The position numbers and the translations under genes are program-made. The notes beneath the pieces were generated by a model, which ran no database searches, was not told the origin of the DNA, and saw only the letters and a list, made by a program, of their open reading frames with translations. Positions 44,744-53,692 of a stretch of 64,000 nt of DNA are shown piece by piece. Every line of letters begins with the position of its first letter. Within the stretch, counting starts at the first letter, position 1. Source of the stretch: Delphinapterus leucas (taxonomy: Eukaryota > Chordata > Mammalia > Artiodactyla > Monodontidae); NCBI RefSeq assembly GCF_002288925.2, contig NW_022098001.1:2598832-2662831 (forward strand), given 5' to 3'.

Positions 44744-45247
44744 TGTGGAAGATTTAAAACGGCCGCAAATTCTTTGCTACTCTTCCCACTGAAACGTGAT
44801 GTCAAAGTCCTTCCTCTTGTGTCTAATCAGGTCTTCATGTCTGTTTTGACTGATAGAAGACTTGAGAAGTGACATTCTTAGACACCTGAGGTTAGGTCAT
44901 AAGAAGTCTTGCAGCTTACACCTGGGCTCCCTTGGAATGCTCCTTTTGGGATCCCTGAGCTGCCTTATATAAAAACCCTGACTACCGATAGACTCCATGC
45001 TGGAGAGGCCATGTCTAAGACTGGCCTCAGCAAACCTTAGCCTTCCAGCCATTTCTCCCAAGGAATCAGACTTGAAAGTGAAGCTGTCATGACTCTTCAG
45101 AGTAGCCCAATCTGTCAGTAACACGTGGAAGGGAGAATTATTCAGCCATTCTCTAACCGAATTCATGACTGACAAATGTGAGATATCATGAAATGGTATA
45201 GTCAAGCCACTATATTCTGAGGGAGTTAACAATAGATAACAGGAACA
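44744..45247 (+). mobile_element. ERVL-MaLR (MLT1-like) solo LTR
   Basis: Words in MaLR order: TTTAAAACGGCCGCAAATTC, CACTGAAACGTGATGTC, TTTTGACTGATAGAAGAC, GAGGTTAGGTCATAAGAAGTC, TGCAGCTTACACCTGGGC, CCATGCTGGAGAGGCC, TTCAGCCATTCTC, GAATTCATGACTGACAAATGTGAGATA and the end AACAATAGATAACAGGAACA. Ancient. The 129-codon minus frame over 44,897-45,286 is a shadow of it. Confidence 0.75.
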
Positions 45248-45430
45248 ACTTATCAACATAAATACAAACAGGATTTGACCAGTCATGTATCTGTAAGCCA
45301 GCTGAATTCAAAGAGGTAGCATGTCTACTAAAATTGATAATTTGGGTTTTGACTCATTGATACCCTTTTATTATTGAAGAAGACTAATGTTCCCCTTTGA
45401 TGGTCCCTTTTGGTTCATAGTCAGGGCTTT
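45248..45430. other. Unassigned sequence
   Basis: Short gap between LTR and pyrimidine tract. Confidence 0.3.
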
Positions 45431-45439
45431 GATAAAAGT

Positions 45440-45475
45440 CCCTTCCTCCCTCCCTCCCTCCCTCCTTTCTTTCTT
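45440..45475 (+). repeat. (CCCT)n pyrimidine tract, left part
   Basis: TTCCTCCCTCCCTCCCTCCCTCC followed by CTTT units. Pairs with a similar tract at 46,198-46,287. The region between is made of SINE sequence. Confidence 0.9.
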
Positions 45476-45790
45476 TTTTAAAATATTTATTTATTTATTT
45501 AATGTATTTTGGATGTGCCGGGTCTTCATTGCAGCACGCGAGATCTTCGTTGCAGCGTGCGGGATCCTTAGTTGTGGCATGCGGGCTCTTAGTTGTAGCA
45601 TGTGGACTCTTAGTTCTGGTGATCCAGTGGGGAAGACTTTGCGCTCCCAATATAGGGAGCCCGGGTTTGATTCCTGGTCGTTGAACTAGATCTTGCATGC
45701 ATGCTGCAACTAAGAGTTCACATGCGCAAATAAGAGTCTGCATGCCACAACTAAGAAGCCCACGTGTGTCAACTCAGAAGCCTGCATGCC
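45476..45790. mobile_element. Inverted pair of SINE fragments (foldback)
   Basis: 45,476-45,611 is the 3' part of a CHR-related SINE in antisense (GTGCCGGGTCTTCATTGC). It abuts a sense copy from about 45,612 (CTGGTGATCCAGTGG, GGGTTTGATTCCTGG) to 45,790. The arms 45,567-45,615 and 45,708-45,755 are reverse complements over about 48 bases with about six differences and a loop of about 92 bases. Confidence 0.85.
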
Positions 45791-45832
45791 ACAACTAGGA
45801 GTCTTCCCTTCTTTCTTAATTAATTCTTAATT

Positions 45833-46205
45833 AAGAATTTCCCTCCAGGGCTTCCCTGGTGGCGCAGTGGTTAAGAATCCACCTGCCAGTGCAGAGGACA
45901 CAGGTCTGATCCCTGGTCTGGCAAGATCCCACATGCCGCAGAGCAACTAAGCCCATGCGGCGCGACTACTGAGCCTGCACTGTAGAGCCCGCAAGCCACA
46001 ACTACTGATTGCACATGCCCCAACTACTGAAGCCCGTGCACCTAGAGCCCGTGCTCCACAACAAAGAGAAGCCACCACAATGAGAAGCCCATGCACCGCA
46101 AGGAAATCTAGCCCCCGCTTGCTGCAGCTAGAGAAAGCCCATGTGCAGCAACAGACCCAATGCAACCAAAAATTAATTAATTTTAAAAAAAAGAATTCCC
46201 CTCTT
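45833..46205 (+). mobile_element. CHR SINE (long form) with TSD
   Basis: Body 45,847-46,190: GGGCTTCCCTGGTGGCGCAG head, decayed B box, several ACAACTACTGAAGCC-type units, tail AATTAATTAATTTTAAAAAAA. Flanks AAGAATTTCCCTC (45,833) and AAGAATTCCCCTC (46,191) differ by one base. Confidence 0.93.
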
Positions 46206-46287
46206 TTTCTTCCTTCCTCCCTCCCTCCTTTCCTTCCTTCTTTCCTTCTTTCCTTCTTCCTTCTCCCTTCCTTTCTTCCTTTTTTGT
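46198..46287 (+). repeat. Pyrimidine (CCTT/CTTT)n tract, right part
   Basis: All C and T for about 70 bases: CTTCCTTCCTCCCTCCCTCC then TTCC and TTCTTT units. The minus-strand frame of Lys/Glu/Gly here is a shadow. Confidence 0.95.
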
Positions 46288-46435
46288 TAGGTTATGCTTG
46301 GAAAAATTATGGCAAATCTGACTCTTACTATTTGAGGCTTTATAATGAAGATCATGCATATATATGATGGTCACTTTTACATAAACAAGCCTGAAGGTAG
46401 TCTAATTATAAAAATGTTAAAGAATTGAAAAATAT
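46288..46435. other. Unassigned sequence
   Basis: Short gap before the large L1. Confidence 0.3.
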
Positions 46436-46799
46436 TTATTTTCTTTTTTTGTTTTTTTCTTTTCAACTAGTTCTTTTTTAAAATTTTCATTTTTGTATTG
46501 CAATATAGTTGATTTACAATGTTGTGTTAGTTTCAGGTGTATAGCAAAGTGATTCAGTTATACATATATCTGTTCTTTTTCAGATTCTTTTCCCACATAG
46601 GTTACTACAGAATACTGAGCAGAGTTCCCTGTGCTATACAGTAGGTGCTTGTTGATTATTTTATATATAGTAGTTTGTATATGTTAATCCTAAACTCCTA
46701 ATTTATCCCTCCCCCCTACCTTTCCCCATTGGTGACCATAGTTTGTTTTCAAAGTCTATGAGTCTCTTTCTGTTTTGTAAATGAGCTCATTTGTATCAT

Positions 46800-49700
46800 T
46801 TAAAAAATGATACAAATTTCACATGTAAGTGATATAATACAATATTTGTCTTTCTCTGTGTGACTTACTTCACTTAGTATGATATTCTCTAGGTCCATCC
46901 ATGTTGCTTCAAAAGGTATTATTTCATTCTTTTTTATGCCTAAGTAATATTCCATTGCATATATGTACCACATCTTTATCCATTCATCTGTTGATGGACA
47001 TTTAGGTTGCTTCCATATCTTGGCTATTGTAAATAGTGCTGCAGTGAACATTGGGGTGCATGTATCATTTCAAATTATGGTTTTCTCTGGATATATGCCC
47101 AGGAGTGGGATTTCTGGATGATACGGTAGCTCTATTTTTAGGTTTATAAGAAACCTCCATACTGTTCTTCATAGTGGCTGTACAAGTTTACATTCCCACC
47201 AACAGTGTAGCAGGGTTCCCTTTCCTCCACACCCTCTTCAGCATTTATTGCTTGTAGACTTTTTGATGATGACCATTCTGACCAGAGTGAGGTGATACTT
47301 CATTGTAGTTTTGATTTGCATTCTCTAATACTTAGCAGTGTTGAGCATCTTTTCATGTGCTTTTTGGCCATCTGTATGTCTTCTTTGGAGAAATGTCTAT
47401 TTAGGTCTTCTGCCCATTTTTTGATTGGGTTGTTTGGTTTTTTGATATAGAGCTGCATGAGCTGTTTGTATATTTTGGAGATTAATCCCTTGTAGGTCAC
47501 AGTGTTTGAAAATATTTTCTCCCATTCTGTAGGTTGCATTTCCATTTTGTTTATGGTTTCCTTCGTTGTGCAAAAGCTTTTAAGTTTAATTAGGTCCCGT
47601 TTGTTTATTTTTTTATTTTCATTACTCTGGAAGGTGGATCCAAAAAGATATTGCTGCAATTTATGTCAGAGAGTGTTCTGCCTATGTTTTCCTCTAAGGG
47701 TTTTATAGTATCTGGTCTTACATTTAAGTTTTTAATCCATTTTGAGTTTATTTTTGTATATGGTATTAGATAATGTTCTAATTTCATTCTTTACATGTAG
47801 CTGTCCAGTTTTTCCAGCATCACTTATTGAAAAGCCTATCTTCCCTCCATTGTATGTTCTTGTTTGCTTTGTCATAGATTAACTGACTGTAGGTGTGTGC
47901 GTTTATTTCTGGCCTCTCTGTCCTATTCCATTGATCTATAAGTCTGTATTTATGCCAGTACCATACTGTTTTGATTACTGTAGCTTTGTGGTATAGTCTG
48001 AAGTCAGGGAGCCTGATTCCTCCAGCTGTGTTCTTTATCAAGATTGTTTTGGCTATTTGGGGTCTTTTGTGTTTCCATACAAATTGTGAGGTTTTTTTGT
48101 TCTGTATCTGTAAAGATTTCCATGGTAAAAAAAAAAAAAAAGATTTCCATGGTAATTTGATAGGGATTGCATTGAACCTGTAGATTGCCTTGGGTAGTAT
48201 AGTCATTTTGACAATATTGATTCTTTCAATCCAAGAACATGGTAAATCTTTCCATCTGTTTGTGGCATCTTCAGTTTCTTTCATCAGCATTTTATACTTC
48301 TCAGAGTACAAGTCTTTTGCCTCCTTAGGTAGGTTTATTCCAAGGTATGATTTTTCTTTTTTGATGCGATGGTAAATGATATTGTTTCCTTAATTTCTCT
48401 TTCTGACCTTTCGTTGTTAGTGTATAGAAATGCAACAGATTTCTGTATATTAATTTTGTATCCTGCAACTTTACTAGATTCATTGATGACCTCTAGTAGC
48501 TTTCTGGTAGCATCTTTAGGATTTCCTATGTATATCATGTCATCTGCAAACAGTGACTGTTTTACATCTTCTTTTCCAATTTGGATTTCTTTTATTTCTT
48601 TTTCTTCTCTGATAGCTGTGGTTAGGACTTCCAAAATTATTTTGAATAAAAGTGGCGAGACTAGACATCCTTGTCTTGTTTCTGATCTTAGAGGAACAAT
48701 GGCTTTTCACCAATGAGTATGATGTTAGCTGTAGGTTTGTCATATATGGCCTTTATTATGTTGAGGTAGGTTCCCTCTAAGCCCACTTTCTGGAGAGTTT
48801 TTATCATAGATGGGTGTTGAATTTTGTCAAAAGTTTTTTCTCCATCCTTTGAGATGATCATATGGTTTTTATTCTTCAACTTGTTAATGTGGTGTATCAC
48901 ATTGATTGATTTTCATATATTGGAGAATTCTTGCATCCCTGGGTTAAATCCCACTTGATCATGGTGTATGATCCTTTTAATGTATTGTTGGATTTGGTTT
49001 GCTAGTATTTGGTTGAGGATTTTTGCATCTATGTTCATCGGTGATATTGGCCTGTAATTTTCTTTTTTCTGGTATCTTTGTCTGGTTTTCATATCAGGGC
49101 AGTGGTGACCTCGTAGAATGAGTTTGGGAGTGTTCCTTCCTCTGTAACTTTTTGGAATAGTTTCAGAAGAATAGGTGTTAACTCTTCTCTAAATGTTTGA
49201 TAGAATTTGCCTGTGAAGCCATCTGGTCCTGGAATTTTGTTTGTTGGATGATTTTTAATCACAGTTTCAATTTCATTACTTGTGATTGGTCTGTTCACAT
49301 TTTCTATTTCTTACTGGTTCAGTCTTGGAAGGTTATACCTTTCTAAGAATTTGTCCATTTCTTCCAAGTTGTCCATTTTATTGGCATACAGTTGCTTGTA
49401 GTAGTCTCTTATGATCCTTTGTATTTCTTTAGTGTCCGTTGTAACTTTTCACTTTTCATTTCTAATTTTATTGATTTGAGCCCTCTCCCTTTTTTTCCTT
49501 GATGAGGCAGGCTAAAGGTTTATCAATTTTGCTTATCTTTTCAAAGAATCAGGTTTTAGTTTCATGGATCTTTTCCACTATTTTCCTGTCTATATTTCAC
49601 TTACTTCTGCTCTGATCTTTATGATTTCTTCTACTAGTGTTAGGTTTTATTTGTTCTTCTTTATCTAGTTGCTTTAGCTGTAAGTTTAGGTTGTTTGAGA

Positions 49701-50622
49701 TTTTTCTTATTTCCTGACGTAAGGTTTTATTGCTATATAATTCCCTCTTAGAACCGCTTTTGCTGTGTCCCATAGGTTTTGGATCATCGTGTTTTCATTG
49801 TCATTTGTCTTTAGGTATTTTTTAATTTCCTATTTGATTTCTTCAGTGATCCATTGGTTATTTAGTAGCATATTCTTTAGCCTCCAAGTGTTTGTGTTTT
49901 TTACAGTTTTTTTTCTTGTAGTTGATTTCTGATCTCATAGCATTCTTCAGAAAAGATGCTTGATATGACTTCTGTTTTCTTAATTTTACTAAGGCTTGCT
50001 TTGTGGCCCAGCATATGACCTATCCTGGAGAATATTCTTTGTGTACTTGAAAAGAATGTGTTTTCTGCTGTTTTTGGATAGAATGCTCTATAAATGTCAA
50101 TCAAGTCCATCTGATCTAATGTGTCATTTAAGGCCTGTGTCTCCGTATTGATTTTCTGTCTGGATGATCTGTACATTGATGTAAGTGGGGTGTTAAAGTT
50201 CCCCATTATTATTGTGTTACTGTTGATTTCTCCTTTTTTGGCTGTTAGCATTTGCCTTATATATTGCTCCTATGTTGGGTACATATGTATTTACAATTGT
50301 TATGTCAATGATCAAGGATTGATCCATTGATCATTATATAGTGTCCTTCTTTGTCTCTTGTAACAGTCTTTATTGTAAAGTCTATTTTGTCTGATATGAG
50401 TACTGCTACTTCAGCTTTCTTTTGATTTCCATTTGCATGGAATACCTTTATCCATCCCCTCACTTTCAGTCTGTATCTAGATCTGAAGTAGGTCTCTTGT
50501 AGACAGCATACACAGGTCTTGTTTTTGTATCCATTCAGCCAGTCTGTGTCTTGTCTTTTGTTTGGAGCATTTAATCTGTCTACGTTTAAGGGAATTATCA
50601 ATATGTATGTTCTTATTGCCAT
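46800..50622 (-). pseudogene. L1 ORF2 pseudogene (endonuclease-reverse transcriptase)
   Basis: In life L1 ORF2p nicks DNA at TTTT/AA sites and copies L1 RNA into the genome. Order of pieces: endonuclease N-terminus 50,622-50,305 (MAIRTYILIIPLNVDRLNAP, CCLQETYF with the catalytic Glu, KVRGWIKVFHANG). 50,251-49,901: the catalytic GDFNTP motif here reads GNFNTP (Asp to Asn) and SRIDHIL reads SRIGHML (Asp to Gly). 49,298-49,089: RT fingers with [13 protein letters not shown]. 48,900-48,688: [11 protein letters not shown]. 48,634-48,335: FADD active-site motif intact. 48,311-47,820: [11 protein letters not shown] and WYWHKYR. 47,659-47,300 and 47,051-46,800: C-terminus. Two endonuclease catalytic residues are lost besides several frame breaks, so it cannot work. 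Confidence 0.93.
48112..48155 (+). repeat. Poly(A) run between 17-bp perfect direct repeats, inside L1
   Basis: AAAGATTTCCATGGTAA at 48,112-48,128 and 48,139-48,155, with ten A residues between. Other copies (for example 17,515-17,545) have no such insert. It adds FFFFLPWKS to the broken ORF2 translation, so it arose after the L1. Confidence 0.9.
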
Positions 50623-51059
50623 TTTGTTAATTGTTTTGGATTTGTTTTCTGGTCTTTTTTCTTCCCTTCCTCTTTTATTCTCTTCTGTTGTGAGTTTATG
50701 ACTATCTATAGTGTTGTGTTTGGATTGCTTTTTGTGTGTGTGTGTGTGTGTATCTATTGTAATTTTTGGTTTGTGGTTACCATGATGTTTTGATATACCA
50801 GTCTGTATATATACAAGATAGTTTTAAGTTGCTGGTCTCTTAATTTCAAATGCGTTTTCAATATTCTGCATTTGTACTATCCTCTTCTCACAATTGCTGG
50901 TTTTGAAATCATATGTGTGTGTATGATTTCCTACCTTTACTGTATGTTTGCCTTTACTGGTGAGTTTTCCCGTTTGTAATTTTCTTGTTTCTAGCTGTGG
51001 CCTTTTCTTTTCCACCTACAGAAGTTCCTTTAGTGTGTGTTCTAAATATGGTTTGGTGT

Positions 51060-51400
51060 TGCTGTATTCTCTTAGCTTTTGCTTGTGTGTAAAACTTTTG
51101 ATTTCTCTGTCAAATCTGAATGAGAGCCTTGCTGGATAGAGTATTGTTGGTTGTAGGTTTTTCCTTTCATCACTTTAAAATATAATGACACTCCCTTCTG
51201 ACCTGCAGAGTTTTTATTGAAGAATCAGCTCATTACCTTATGGGAATTCCCTTGTATGTTATTTGTTGCTTTTCCCTTATTGCTTTTAATATTTTCTCTT
51301 TGCCTTTAATTTTTGTCAGTTTGATTAATATGTATCTCAGTGTATTCCTCCTTCATTACTCTGAATTCTTTTTCTGTAGATTGCCTATCTCCACTTCACT
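51060..51400 (-). pseudogene. L1 ORF1 C-terminal relic (RNA-binding domain)
   Basis: ORF1p is the RNA-binding chaperone of L1. Reading leftward on the minus strand, a text equivalent to the LxxARLSFxxD/REIKSF region lies around 51,130-51,100 (CTCTATCCAGCAAGGCTCTC in sense). Beyond about 51,355 the text jumps to sequence typical of the 5' start of ORF1 (GTGGAGATAGGCAATCTACAG in sense). The coiled coil and RRM would lie between, so they appear to be deleted. Frames are broken. Confidence 0.55.
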
Positions 51401-51499
51401 TAGTTGTTGTTCTGGAGTTTTATCTTACTCCTTCATCTGCAACATATTTCTCTGCTGTCTTATTTTGTCTAACCTTCTTTGTTTGTGGTCTCTGTTCCA

Positions 51500-52431
51500 C
51501 AGGCTGCAGGGTTATAGTTCCTCTTGATTCTAGTGTCTTCCCCCTGGTGGCTGAGGCTGTCTAGAGGTTTGTGCAGGCTTCCTAGTGGGAGGGACTGGTA
51601 TCTGCCTACTGGTGTTTGGAGCTGGATCTTGTCCTTCTGGTGGGCAGGGGCACGTCAAGGAGTGTGTTTAGAAGCTGCTCTGGGCTCGGAATACTTTAGT
51701 TTGCCTTTGTGCTGACTGATGGGGCTGTGTGTTCCCTCCCTGTTGGTTGTGTGGCTTGAGGCCTCCCAGCACTGGAGCCTACAGGCTGTTGAGTGGCGCC
51801 AGGTCTTGGTGTCAAGATGGCAGCCTCCAGGAGAGCTCATGTCAATGAGTACTCCCTGCTACCTCCTCCAACAGAGAACTTGTGCCCACAGTGGGCCATA
51901 GCTGCCCCCTATGTCCCTAGGAGACACTCCACGACCAGCAGGTAGGTCTGGCCCAGGCTTCTATGAAGTTACAGCTTTTTCCTTGGGTCCTGATGTGCAC
52001 GAGACCTTGTGTGTCCCCTATAAGAGTGGAGTTTCTGTTTCCCCCAGTCTATGGAGTTACTGCGATGAAGCCCTGCTGGCCTTCAAAGCCAAATGCTCTG
52101 GGGGCTCCTCCTTTTGATGCTACACCCCCAGGCTGGGGAGCCTGACTTGGGGTTCAGAACTCTCACTCCTGTTGGAGCACCTCTATGATATAATTATTTT
52201 CTAGTTTGTTGGCTGCCCAGCCTGCAGGAATGGGATCTGATTATGTTGCCAGTGTGCCCCTTCTCCCATCTCATTGTGGCTTCTTTTTGTCTTCAGATGT
52301 AGAATATCTTTTTTGGTAGTTTCCAGTCTTTTTTCCGATGGCTGTTCAGCAGTTGGTTGTGATTTTGGTGTTTATGTGAGAGGAGGTGCTCCCAAGTCCT
52401 TCTACTCCACCATCTTTTCTCCACCTCTTCC
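51500..52431 (-). promoter_or_regulatory. L1 5' UTR (internal promoter region), minus strand
   Basis: GC-rich by the standards of this window, with words such as GGTGGGCAGGGGCACGTC and CAGCACTGGAGCCTACAGGCTG. The element start reads in sense GGAGAAAAGATGGTGGAGTAG, a form of the AAGATGGCGG start with a YY1-like ATGG core. L1 5' UTRs act as internal RNA polymerase II promoters; there is no evidence that this one is active. Plus-strand frames of 60-69 codons over 51,524-52,145 are shadows. Confidence 0.7.
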
Positions 52432-52444
52432 TTATTTTCTATAC

Positions 52445-53240
52445 ATTTTTAAAATTTATGGTGGGATTATTTTCATTCCATAAAAGCAGCTGACTGCATT
52501 TAGTTTCATGATAAATTTTGTTTCAAAGTGATTGTGAAAATTGGACATAGCGATTATCTGGCTGATATTTTTCTGCATCTTAGCTTTATATGTGTAATTG
52601 TGTTTATTTTGATGCTCCAGCTTGCTTTGATAAAAGACTTCTCCAAAAATAACAGAATTTAAACAGTCTGTGTGAACACCTCATATGAAAAAATTAAATG
52701 TGGTTCTCTTGATTCATGTCTTAAATTGCTTATATTTTAAATTAAAATTTTTTTGATGCCTCTTGAGTCCCACCAACATATTTCAAATTGGTCTTTTCTT
52801 GACTGTACTTAATTATAAACAAATGAGGATAGAATACCAATTTTTGCTGCCCTTTGGATTATGCGTATCACTCAACTCTCTTAAACATTTTATATTTGAG
52901 AACTTAGGCTGGAGAATCTGTTCTGTCCTTTTCTTAGGCCGAATTTTTACTCCTTAAACACATACTACTTAAATTGCTTAAATACAAACTTGCCATGTGA
53001 AATTTAATGTAATTTTAAAATAGTTTTTAATCTATGTGTGTTATATGATAACATTACAACTGGCTTTATATTAGAAGTTGAGTCAATTATAAAGACTTGA
53101 GAATTATAAATCATTCTTTACCATAGCTCATCAAATTAAATTATATCTCTACTGTGAAATAAGCTTACATGAATTAAGTTATAAATGATATTTTTGGTTT
53201 ATGGGCAAGCACAATTAAAATTCCTTTTTATTAGTTATTT
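52445..53240. other. Unassigned AT-rich sequence
   Basis: About 800 bases, no named repeat. The 64-codon frame at 52,763-52,957 has no domain. Confidence 0.4.
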
Positions 53241-53245
53241 GTAGT

Positions 53246-53692
53246 GAGGTGGATGGACCTAGAGTCTGTCATACAGAGTGAAGTCAGAAAGAGAAAAACA
53301 AATACTGTATGCTAACACATATATATGGAATCTAAAAAAAAAAAAAGGTCATGAAGAACCTAGGGGCAAGTCGGGAATAAAGATGCAGACCTACTAGAGA
53401 ATGGACTTGAGAAAATGGGGAGTGGGAAGGGTAAGCTGGGACAAAGTGAGAGAGTGGCATGGACATATATCCACTACCAAATGTAAAATAGATAGCTAGT
53501 GGGAAGCAGCCGCATAGCACAGGGAGATCAGCTCCATGCTTTGTGACCACCTAGAGGGGTGGGAGGGAGGGAGACACAAGAGGGAAGAGATATGGGGATA
53601 TATGTATATGTATAGCTGATTCACTTTGTTATAAAGCAGAAACTAACACACCATTGTAAAGCAATTATACTCCAATAAAGATGTTAAAAAAA
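53246..53692 (+). mobile_element. L1 3' end, plus strand
   Basis: Begins in the last codons of ORF2 (GGATGGACCTAGAGTCTGTC, AAGTCAGAAAGAGAAAAAC) and runs through the 3' UTR: AGATAGCTAGTGGGAAGCAG, AGCACAGGGAGATCAGC, GTGACCACCTAGAGGG, GATATATGTATATGTATAGC, TTATACTCCAATAAAG and an A-rich tail. Same lineage as the young tail at 12,337. No clear duplication found at the ends. Confidence 0.93.

Larger units (their letters stand above)
46436..52440 (-). mobile_element. Near full-length LINE-1, minus strand, inactive
   Basis: Nearly 6 kb, with TTATTTTCT at both ends (46,436-46,444 and 52,432-52,440). From right to left: GC-rich 5' UTR (about 52,431-51,500), a shortened ORF1 C-terminal part (about 51,400-51,060), inter-ORF spacer, ORF2 (about 50,622-46,800), 3' UTR and tail to 46,445. 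The 3' UTR shows GTAGTTTGTATATGTTAATCC and the AATGTTGTGTTAGTTTC block also seen at 1,091 and in reverse at 53,640. ORFs are broken by many stops and frameshifts: not competent for retrotransposition. Confidence 0.93.

Noticed and set aside
44897..45286. 129-codon minus-strand frame
   Set aside because: It sits across a MaLR LTR and has no viral or host domain.
45440..46287. Considered a CRISPR-like or satellite array because of repeated ACAACTA/GAGCC words
   Set aside because: The repeats are internal parts of CHR-related SINEs in a mammalian context.
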